The notes under the pieces were generated by a model that worked only from the letters and a program-made list of their open reading frames with translations, had not been told where the DNA came from and made no database searches. Shown piece by piece: positions 1 to 6,981 of a stretch of DNA of 34,173 nucleotides; the stretch's first letter is position 1, and every line of letters starts with the position of its first letter. The DNA is taken from positions 1-34,173 of the forward strand of contig JAUZOU010000004.1 in assembly GCA_030706285.1 (NCBI GenBank), written 5' to 3'. Both the position numbers and the translations under genes were made by a program. The stretch is from Bacteroidota bacterium. Lineage in GTDB: Bacteria; Bacteroidota; Bacteroidia; Bacteroidales; UBA1402.

Positions 1-780
1 AGGAGGTAGATAGACATCGTGCAGCAATTGCAAGGACATGTCCACGGTGTTGTAATCCCGGCCTGCAATCGCTGCCCCGTACCCGACATAATGTTTGGCA
101 CAGGCAGCCACTGTATTATTCTTACTTAAGTCATCTCCTTGAAACCCTTTGACACGCGCATAAGCAATTTGAGACGACAGATAAGTATCTTCCCCGCCTC
201 CTTCGGCAATCCGTCCCCACCTGGGATCTCTGGCTATGTCAACCATCGGAGCGAAAACCCAGTTGACCCCTGTAGCCGTCGCTTCCACGGCGGCCACCCG
301 TTCTGCTTTTTCAATGGCAGTCATATTCCAACTGGCGGCCTGAGCCAAAGGAATCGGAAAGATTGTTTTCATGCCGTGAATGACGTCCAGTCCAAACATC
401 AATGGAATATGGAGGCGGCTGTTTTCGACGGTAAAACGTTGGTAATTTCTGACAACATCAACACCCCAGATATTTAATACGGCTCCAACACCGCCGTTTT
501 TCATTTCCTGGCCTTGGGCACTCACAGGGTTGATCGGTCCCGTATCGGCCATACTCCCTCCTACCTGATTTAACTGGCCGATCTTTTCTTCCAAGGTCAT
601 CGAATTGATTAGCTGGTCGATGAAGGCATTCATTTTAGTATTAGCCGCTTCTCGGCTGACCGGTTCGCTTCGTTTCGCGGAAACGGCGGCCCCAAGATGG
701 AAGGGTAACGTCAAAAGGACACTTAAAAAAACTATTTTATAAAAAGGATATTTGTTATAGGTGGATTTTAACACAATCAT
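1..780 (-). CDS. GH3 glycoside hydrolase, BglX type, 3' end cut by the window edge
   Basis: This partial gene has 260 codons and starts at the ATG at 780-778; the frame is still open at base 1. The predicted protein begins with a signal peptide (residues about 1-33, hydrophobic run FYKIVFLSVLLTLPFHLGAA). The N-terminal barrel of family GH3 follows: MTLEEKIGQL near residue 62, LHIPLMFGLDVIHGMKT, a FAPMVDIARDPRWGRIAEG block and ACAKHYVGYGAAIAGRDYN. Family members are exo-acting beta-glucosidases or beta-xylosidases; the nucleophile Asp would lie just past the edge and cannot be checked. The closest relative in the window is the complete GH3 at 9590-11860, with the same block order and many identical stretches. 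An intrinsic terminator and a candidate promoter separate it from the gene upstream, so it may start its own transcript. Periplasmic location is inferred from the signal peptide. The family call is firm, the substrate is not. Confidence 0.93.
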   Translation of the reverse strand, partial: MIVLKSTYNKYPFYKIVFLSVLLTLPFHLGAAVSAKRSEPVSREAANTKMNAFIDQLINSMTLEEKIGQLNQVGGSMADTGPINPVSAQGQEMKNGGVGAVLNIWGVDVVRNYQRFTVENSRLHIPLMFGLDVIHGMKTIFPIPLAQAASWNMTAIEKAERVAAVEATATGVNWVFAPMVDIARDPRWGRIAEGGGEDTYLSSQIAYARVKGFQGDDLSKNNTVAACAKHYVGYGAAIAGRDYNTVDMSLQLLHDVYLPP

Positions 781-831
781 TTGATTAGAATTTGTCTATA
801 AAAAAGTCGCTAAACAGACAGGATAAAAATT

Positions 832-863
832 CAAATTTAAACTATTTATCAGGAAAAAGACAA
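832..863 (-). promoter_or_regulatory. Candidate Bacteroidota promoter for the left-edge GH3 gene
   Basis: On the minus strand TAAATTTG (839-832) matches the Bacteroidota -7 consensus TAnnTTTG exactly. A TTG at 863-861 lies 21 bases upstream, within the usual spacing for the -33 element. The start codon is at 780, which would leave a leader of about 45 bases. The -33 element sits inside the 3' arm of the terminator hairpin of the preceding gene. This is a motif match only. Confidence 0.45.
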
Positions 864-894
864 GGCTGCCTTTACAATTTAAAAAGCAGCCTTG
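852..894 (-). terminator. Intrinsic terminator after the CBM6-like gene
   Basis: CAAGGCTGC (861-869) and GCAGCCTTG (886-894) form a perfect 9-bp stem with a 16-base loop. On the minus strand the stem is followed by TCTTTTTCC, a T-rich tail. It lies 22 bases past the stop codon of the gene at 917-2329, as expected for a rho-independent terminator closing the main operon. Confidence 0.8.
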
Positions 895-916
895 CTTAAT
901 CAAGCATAAAAAAGCC

Positions 917-2329
917 TTATTTCTTTATAAACTTCACTGTTTTTCCAGCCACTTTCAGGAAATAAACGCCCGGATCGAGTGTCTTAACATCTGCCTTTGT
1001 TTCCGTTCCTTTCTGCAACAATTTACCGGTCAGGTCAAATATAGCAAAATCAGTCTTTGTACTGGCAAAATTAATCACATCGGAGGTTGGGTTCGGATAA
1101 ACATTGATGGCATCTTTAGCGGAATTCTTATCAATGCCCAACGTACTCTTGAGAACTCTTACTTCGAAACAATCCTGATGCCATTCTCTAGCCAAAGAAA
1201 CGACCTTAACGGTATGTCTGCCTTGAGTAAAGTTAACAGAAGGGCAGTCAATGGTTGGATTGAAAACCGACTTCCAGTCACCGTTGCCATGAACCCAAAT
1301 AGTATCATTCATTTTTCCCTCATAATCCACTGCATGAGAAATAACCTTTCCATCCAGATAAATAATGTATGAAGCCATGTACCTGCTTACCCAAGGGCAA
1401 TTGCAATTAAATCTCAATCCTTTTACTGCATCGTGGATACCACCTTGCAACGTAAGATCTCCAACAAACGGCGTTGTTACGTCAACCGTATAATTGGTCC
1501 ACTGGCTATGGAATTCGAACGGTGCAATTCTTATGGCACTGTCTCTATCAGCTACTGCAACATAGGCTGTATCCCATTCGCCAAGTCCATTTCCCTGAAT
1601 AGTCCAGCCATTACTTTCATAAGAATCCGGAAGGACTTTAATATAAGGAGCATCCATACGATATTGATTCTGATTAGTCTTTATTCGTGTCTTATAGGCT
1701 ACCCCAAAAGGGCCTTCATCAAAATCTTCGGACTCAATCCGAACAACCAAAGAATCTCCGGATGCACTTAATGTATTACCTGGAAGAGATGGATAGACCC
1801 ATTTCGATTTGGCATACGAAGAGCTCATCACCAGAATATCGCCGTCAACCAAACCGCCGGACACCGTCAGTTTGTAGCTTGACACCGTACCACCTTCGAT
1901 CGTTCCGGATACGACGTCCTCAGCCTTGAATTCAATAGCCTGATCCAGAAATCCATCATTCGTCAAATCCTTGGTTGCAAAGACAACAGTGGATCCGTCG
2001 CCTTTGGTCGCTGTCAAGCCGATTTTATACGTTGTCGTCGAACTGGCACTTGCAAAAACCACATTAAAATGATATTTCTCAAAATTGGTGGCGTTGTGCT
2101 GTTCTACAAAGTTGATCTCCATATCGCCTCCGGCACTTTCACAATACATAGCACCGTCAGTAATGACGATCGTCGAACTTTTCGTATTCTTGAACGTCCA
2201 GTTGCTGGCATTGCTTGTATTAAAGTTGCTGAAATTGTGAGTAAAATACCACTCAGCTTTGGCGTTCGCTTTGTTGGAAAACAACGTCACCATACAGGCA
2301 ATCAATAATAAATAAGTAGTTTTTTTCAT
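917..2329 (-). CDS. Secreted CBM6-like carbohydrate-binding protein with T9SS sorting domain
   Basis: This 470-residue protein has an N-terminal signal peptide (about 1-23, ending KANA). Residues about 25-175 are beta-rich and I do not recognise them. Residues about 196-393 look like a CBM6/CBM35-type sandwich: they open with VRIESEDFDEGPFGVAYK, close to the 'IEAEDFD..GVAY' start of CBM6 domains. Residues about 400-470 are a type IX secretion type A sorting domain, with VYPNPTSDVINF, then FDLTGKLL and a final PGVYFLKV...KFIKK. No catalytic domain is visible, so the likely role is to bind glycan at the cell surface or outside the cell. It is the last gene of the main cluster, 161 bases after the neighbouring TIM-barrel gene and just before a terminator. 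That gap holds its own candidate promoter and repeats. The sorting domain is certain; the CBM6 call is good but rests on pattern only. Confidence 0.88.
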   Translation of the reverse strand: MKKTTYLLLIACMVTLFSNKANAKAEWYFTHNFSNFNTSNASNWTFKNTKSSTIVITDGAMYCESAGGDMEINFVEQHNATNFEKYHFNVVFASASSTTTYKIGLTATKGDGSTVVFATKDLTNDGFLDQAIEFKAEDVVSGTIEGGTVSSYKLTVSGGLVDGDILVMSSSYAKSKWVYPSLPGNTLSASGDSLVVRIESEDFDEGPFGVAYKTRIKTNQNQYRMDAPYIKVLPDSYESNGWTIQGNGLGEWDTAYVAVADRDSAIRIAPFEFHSQWTNYTVDVTTPFVGDLTLQGGIHDAVKGLRFNCNCPWVSRYMASYIIYLDGKVISHAVDYEGKMNDTIWVHGNGDWKSVFNPTIDCPSVNFTQGRHTVKVVSLAREWHQDCFEVRVLKSTLGIDKNSAKDAINVYPNPTSDVINFASTKTDFAIFDLTGKLLQKGTETKADVKTLDPGVYFLKVAGKTVKFIKK

Positions 2330-2393
2330 AGTAAGAAGTTTAGTTAATACATTCAGTAAAAGAAATGTTTATTTTCACACTGCAATGTTACAA

Positions 2394-2401
2394 CAAAGGT
2401 A
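2394..2401 (-). promoter_or_regulatory. Candidate -7 promoter element of the CBM6-like gene
   Basis: TACCTTTG on the minus strand (2401-2394) matches TAnnTTTG exactly, 65 bases before the start codon at 2329. The nearest upstream TTG (2429-2427) is 25 bases away, a little far for a -33 element, so the promoter would be weak or activator-dependent. Direct repeats just upstream could be the activator site. Confidence 0.4.
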
Positions 2402-2420
2402 TGCAAACGGACATTTCTGA

Positions 2421-2454
2421 TTGTTTCAATCTTTTTCCAATTTGTTTCAATCTT
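2421..2454. repeat. 13-bp direct repeat, 21-base period, possible operator
   Basis: TTGTTTCAATCTT occurs at 2421-2433 and again at 2442-2454, a period of 21 bases or two helical turns. On the minus strand both read AAGATTGAAACAA. The pair lies 20 to 53 bases upstream of a TAnnTTTG element, where an activator would bind. The core ATTGAAACA also occurs in the inverted repeat before susC1 at 31703-31720. Regulatory role is inferred. Confidence 0.5.
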
Positions 2455-2490
2455 ATAATCATTTGATAAACAATAACATAGCAAGCACTT

Positions 2491-4563
2491 TTAGCGGGTT
2501 TTTGAAGCCATGATTTTTTGAACAATGACTTTCTCGCCTAAAACAGCCTTAACGAAATAGACACCATCGGATCCGTATCCTGAAAGGGTCCCGCCACTCA
2601 ACTCATAGACACCGGCTTCGCTGTGAAACGCCGGAAACGATTTCATCAATTGGCCTCTCAGATTGTACAGATAGAAGGAGATGGTGGCCGGATAAGTCAA
2701 TGTATAAGTTAAGCTCAGTTCATTGTCCCGGGAGACGATGGCCGAGAAACTCAGCGAGTGGCTGTTAACCGGTGTTAAATAGGTTGACACGTCTGAACCT
2801 TTGTAGCGGTAGTTAAACCGGCCGTTCGGAGCGACGTCACCATCGGTGATGAAATCGAGAATATCGGGATTTGATGGGACATTGTCAGCCCATTTGAAAT
2901 CCAGGTCTTTGGCATCAGTCATGCCGATCAGGTTTTTAGGAATGGCTAACTGAAGCACATTACCAACAGGCTGGCGATACGTTACAAGGGAAACCGTCTC
3001 CCAGTGATAGGTATTGCCGGTATTTCTCATCAATGAATACTTGCCGGTCAGTGTGTCCCGTTGAACAATAAAGTCATAACCTTTCCAACCGGTCGAATAA
3101 TCGGCGTCTGTATTCAGGTATAGGATCATCCAGTTTTTTGACAGCAGGAAATTGGTCATCCGGCTGTTGGTCCTGACATAGAAATATAGATTGTCGGCAT
3201 CCTTAGTCACCTTGGCGCACACGATGTCATTTCTGCCCGTCGTATTGACCACAGGCGCCGTATTCTGATAGCCTTTCGTGTCGCGGTGGGTAATGTCACC
3301 GATATCATCCCGGAATTCCGGATAAACGGATGTCCACTGTGAGGTATCACCGTTTATATCGATTGTTTTGGCAGCCGACGGAACCGGAATCGGTCGGACT
3401 CCCTTGTACCGCCGGGCATGAGAGACGAATTGCATCCAATAATTATCCCTGATCAACGGGTGCCAACTTGGTTCAAGATCACGGCTGAACTCGCCGTTGT
3501 ATTCATCCACAAAATAGGATTCACCAATTTTCGGAGTCGCCCCCGGGCGGCAGTTGCCGAATTCACTGGTCGATTTGATGACAAAACGGCCGGCTGTCCA
3601 TTCATTAAACTGAGTGACCATAATCAAAGGCGGATCGACCTCATGAGCCCGTTTCCACTGTTCCTCAACATAAAGGCCGTAAGAAGTCGAATCGCACAGG
3701 GCATAGCGATTGATGGAAGGTTCCTTGCGATTATGATAACTCCGGCCGATTTTTGATGTGGCATGTTGCGAAACGCCAACGGTTATCTGTTCGATCTTGC
3801 CATTGCTGTCATAGCCAAAATCCTGAGGATAATAATCGAGCCATTGCCAGTAATTTGGCTGGGAACTCATCCACGCCCAGGAATATCGAAATGTAAAGTG
3901 TCCGGTAATGGTCTGATTCCAGCTGCTGATATTGTTCTTTTCATCCGCATTGAACAAAACTAACGGTTTCCCTTCATAATAATACCAATATTTATTGTTG
4001 GCCGGATATTTGTAGAACTGATCATAAATGTGATACAGTGTGGACTGAGCCGCCGAATGGATCATGTAACATAGTTTCGGACTTTTTTCGCCGTTGGCTG
4101 TCCGTCTGTCAATGGCACTCAACAACGCCTGAACAGCATCATCGTAGGTAAACGCATTGGTGATATCCAGAAAGAGAAAATCGATTCCTGCATCGGACAG
4201 CATCTGTAAATGTTTGTCGTACAGGTACGGATCGCCGTTGACGTAATAATTCATGACCGGTTTGGACCACCAGATGGCTTCTCCTTCCTCTCCCCAAGTG
4301 ATACTGTCCGGATTATTGGTCAGCATATTGGTCATGTCATAAACCGGATGGCCATTGATGCCATGAGGGCCGAAACAAATGAAATAAAACATGCCGAGCG
4401 TTTTGTCCGTTCTGGGAGCGGACAAACCATCATCGGAAGAAGGTACCTTTCTGCCAAGATCATCGACAGCTACCCACGTGTCACTATAGGTATCCCATGT
4501 GGCAGCTGTTGCTACATAGGACCAACCGGCCAATAACAGCAAGAGAAATAAGACTCTTTTCAT
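2491..4563 (-). CDS. GH99-like TIM-barrel protein with CBM9-like and T9SS domains (paralogue 1)
   Basis: This 690-residue protein has a signal peptide (1-20). Residues about 25-390 form a probable alpha/beta barrel glycosidase-like domain with TLGMFYFICFG, the strand GIDFLFLDITNA (Asp133) and VTQFNEWTAGRF (Glu321). Residues about 397-590 resemble a CBM9/DOMON-type sandwich (FRDDIGDITHRD, TGRNDIV, ADNLYFYVRT, DADYSTGWKGYDFIV, GRFNYRY). Residues about 600-690 resemble a T9SS sorting domain (FYLYNLRGQLMKSF, DGVYFVKAVLG). I know this architecture from Bacteroidota and Planctomycetes genomes but know of no assigned activity. The NEW motif recalls the NEWHEG motif of GH99 and WbsX-type barrels, where the first Glu is functional; the second Glu is replaced by Ala here. 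The gene starts 5 bases after the stop of the upstream GH3, so the two are probably co-translated. Catalysis is inferred, not shown. Confidence 0.85.
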   Translation of the reverse strand: MKRVLFLLLLLAGWSYVATAATWDTYSDTWVAVDDLGRKVPSSDDGLSAPRTDKTLGMFYFICFGPHGINGHPVYDMTNMLTNNPDSITWGEEGEAIWWSKPVMNYYVNGDPYLYDKHLQMLSDAGIDFLFLDITNAFTYDDAVQALLSAIDRRTANGEKSPKLCYMIHSAAQSTLYHIYDQFYKYPANNKYWYYYEGKPLVLFNADEKNNISSWNQTITGHFTFRYSWAWMSSQPNYWQWLDYYPQDFGYDSNGKIEQITVGVSQHATSKIGRSYHNRKEPSINRYALCDSTSYGLYVEEQWKRAHEVDPPLIMVTQFNEWTAGRFVIKSTSEFGNCRPGATPKIGESYFVDEYNGEFSRDLEPSWHPLIRDNYWMQFVSHARRYKGVRPIPVPSAAKTIDINGDTSQWTSVYPEFRDDIGDITHRDTKGYQNTAPVVNTTGRNDIVCAKVTKDADNLYFYVRTNSRMTNFLLSKNWMILYLNTDADYSTGWKGYDFIVQRDTLTGKYSLMRNTGNTYHWETVSLVTYRQPVGNVLQLAIPKNLIGMTDAKDLDFKWADNVPSNPDILDFITDGDVAPNGRFNYRYKGSDVSTYLTPVNSHSLSFSAIVSRDNELSLTYTLTYPATISFYLYNLRGQLMKSFPAFHSEAGVYELSGGTLSGYGSDGVYFVKAVLGEKVIVQKIMASKTR

Positions 4564-4568
4564 GCCAG

Positions 4569-6857
4569 TCAGAATTCCAGTCGATTAATCTTCACCTTTG
4601 GTGCCAACGCATTGGTCGTTTTCTGCATCCAGGTCTTGGCCAGTTTAAATGATACGTGTTGACGAACATCGGCTACGGAAGCAGCAAAAAAGGCTGTATA
4701 ACTACCTTTGTCGGCAACCCACGACGAAGAGGATTCGTGATACGAAGCAAGATCGGAGACATTGAACGTCATGGTCACAACCTGACTTTCTCCGGGAGCC
4801 AACAACTTGGTTTTAGCAAAGGCTTTCAGCTCGCAGGCCGGTTTTTTGATGTCACTGGCGGGTGCCTTAATGTACAGTTGAACAACCTCCTTGCCCGGGC
4901 AATTGCCGGTATTGGTCAGCTTGACCGTCGCTTTCCACTGTCCGTTACCTTGTGCCAGTTTGGCATTGGCATAACTAAATGTGGTATAAGACAATCCATA
5001 CCCGAATGGATACGAGACCTCCTTTTTAGCCGTTGAAAAATACCGGTAGCCAACCCAGATATCTTCTTCGTAGTCCGTATAATCGACATTCTTTCCGGAC
5101 TGGCTGATGCCTTCGACCGGGAAATTCTTTGAGGAAGGTAGATCGGAATAATTGACCGGGAATGTCATCGGCAATCTACCGGAAGGGTTCGTCTTGCCTG
5201 TCAGCACATCGGCCACAGCGTTTCCTACCTCCATTCCGGGAATCCAGGCAACGACCACCGCGTCAGGTAGGTTTTTCCAGGAGGCCGTTTCGATGGCACT
5301 TCCAATATTAAGAACCACCACGACCTTTTTGTGTTTGGCATGGAAGGCATCACAAACTGATTTTAACAGGCTCTCTTCTGTTTGGGTCAGGTTGAAATCG
5401 CCCTCGATGGTCCGGTCGGTCCCTTCACCTGAATTCCGTCCCAAGGTCACAACAGCAAGATCTGTCACAGCAGCTTGCCTTTCCGCCAGGGCCTTATCCA
5501 TTTCCATTTCAGGCAGTGTCGGTCTTCTGTAGGAGATGAACGGCCAGCCGTTCTGATCGAGGTCTTGGGTCATCTTGACATTCTGATAGGTCCTATAGTC
5601 CGTATAAATCCTGTTGAGCAACGGATCGAGGGCAAAGCCGGCATTTTCAAGTCCTTTGGAAATATCGACAATGTATGGTTTGTTCACATTGCCTGAACCG
5701 GTACCTCCGGCGATGGATTGGTAGGAAGTCGCTCCGAAAAGTGAAATCGTCTGTTTCGGGTTATTCAGCGGCAAGGTTGCCGCATCGTTCTTGAGCAGCA
5801 CCATGCCTTCGCCACCTGAAATGCGGGTGATGCGGGCATGTTCTTTCAAATCAGGCTTGTTTGAATACTGATAGTTTTTGAAACTCGGCGTCTTGACGAT
5901 ATACTCAAGCATCCGTCTGACACAGGCATCCACATCCTTTTCTGCCAGTTTCCCGCTTTTTGCATCTGCAACAAGCTGGTCCGACTGGCTTTTATAACCG
6001 GGCATCATCAGATCATTGCCGGCATGTACCTGCTTCGACGTATTTTTTGGATCGCTCCAATCTGTCATGACCATGCCTTTGTACAGCCAGTCATTCCGAA
6101 GGACTAACGTCAGCAAATCAAAGTTTTCCTGGGTATAGTCGCCGTTCAGTCTGTTGTAGGAAGACATAATTGTCCAGGGGTTGGATTCTTTGACACAAAT
6201 CTCAAACGGTTTCAGGTATATCTCACGCAAGGCTCGTTGCGAAATATGGGCATCGTTGGCACCTCTGTTTTTTTCCTGATTATTGGCAGCAAAGTGTTTA
6301 ACACAGGCTCCGATACCCATCGATTGCAACCCTTTGACCATCGCTGCACCCAATTTTCCGGCCTGAAGCGGGTCTTCTGAAAAATATTCAAAATTGCGTC
6401 CGTTCAGCGGATTACGCAAAATATTCACTCCAGGGCCAAGAAGTACGTCCACACCGTATTCCTTGACTTCATTTCCCATGGCCCGGCCGATTTCCGACAC
6501 CAGTTGGGTATCCCAGGAAGAAGCCAGCAATACGCCGCAAGGAAAGCCTGTACAAAAATAGGTAGCCGGATCATTGTCTCTCAAAGGCCTTATTCTTAAT
6601 CCGGCAGGCCCGTCAGAAAAGACCGTGGCCGGAATCCCCAACCGGGGTATCGGGGCTGTGTATCCAGCCGCATCAGGAATAGTCCGCGTTGTTGCTCCGG
6701 AACCGGCCAACAACGTCGCTTTTTCTTCCAGTGTCATGGAAGCCAATACTTCGTCTATGGAATTCACACCCAATTGCGGTGGATTTTTGGCATTTAGACC
6801 TGAAACACAAGATAAGATGAAAACAATGAATGCGAGTGATTTTTTAATTATTGCCAT
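4569..6857 (-). CDS. GH3 exo-beta-glycosidase with C-terminal FnIII-like domain
   Basis: This 762-residue protein is a complete family GH3 enzyme. A signal peptide (1-23) precedes the barrel: MTLEEKATLL (41-50), SDGPAGLR, the GRNFEYFSEDP block, ACVKHFAANNQE, and VMTDWSDP with the likely nucleophile Asp266. The second domain holds GEGTDR, whose Glu478 is the likely acid/base. A C-terminal FnIII-like domain (about 650-735) contains NTGNCPGKEVVQLYI. In this architecture the usual products are beta-glucose, or less often xylose or arabinose, released from non-reducing ends. It has no sorting domain or clear lipobox, so a periplasmic location is likely. It lies 124 bases downstream of one TIM-barrel paralogue and 5 bases upstream of another. 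It differs in type from the other GH3 genes here: no PA14 insert, not BglX-like. Confidence 0.95.
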   Translation of the reverse strand: MAIIKKSLAFIVFILSCVSGLNAKNPPQLGVNSIDEVLASMTLEEKATLLAGSGATTRTIPDAAGYTAPIPRLGIPATVFSDGPAGLRIRPLRDNDPATYFCTGFPCGVLLASSWDTQLVSEIGRAMGNEVKEYGVDVLLGPGVNILRNPLNGRNFEYFSEDPLQAGKLGAAMVKGLQSMGIGACVKHFAANNQEKNRGANDAHISQRALREIYLKPFEICVKESNPWTIMSSYNRLNGDYTQENFDLLTLVLRNDWLYKGMVMTDWSDPKNTSKQVHAGNDLMMPGYKSQSDQLVADAKSGKLAEKDVDACVRRMLEYIVKTPSFKNYQYSNKPDLKEHARITRISGGEGMVLLKNDAATLPLNNPKQTISLFGATSYQSIAGGTGSGNVNKPYIVDISKGLENAGFALDPLLNRIYTDYRTYQNVKMTQDLDQNGWPFISYRRPTLPEMEMDKALAERQAAVTDLAVVTLGRNSGEGTDRTIEGDFNLTQTEESLLKSVCDAFHAKHKKVVVVLNIGSAIETASWKNLPDAVVVAWIPGMEVGNAVADVLTGKTNPSGRLPMTFPVNYSDLPSSKNFPVEGISQSGKNVDYTDYEEDIWVGYRYFSTAKKEVSYPFGYGLSYTTFSYANAKLAQGNGQWKATVKLTNTGNCPGKEVVQLYIKAPASDIKKPACELKAFAKTKLLAPGESQVVTMTFNVSDLASYHESSSSWVADKGSYTAFFAASVADVRQHVSFKLAKTWMQKTTNALAPKVKINRLEF

Positions 6858-6981
6858 AACATATTCATTTATTTATATAAAAATTAATCTAAAAGACTTT
6901 GACAAATAATAATATAAAATTCAATTATAAACATGCCATTCATGCTTTATTATAGACCTCTCATTGACTGATTTGCGATGC

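Noticed and set aside
139..477. Plus-strand open frame of 112 codons
   Set aside because: It lies opposite the well-conserved GH3 barrel of the left-edge gene and its translation shows no recognisable domain.
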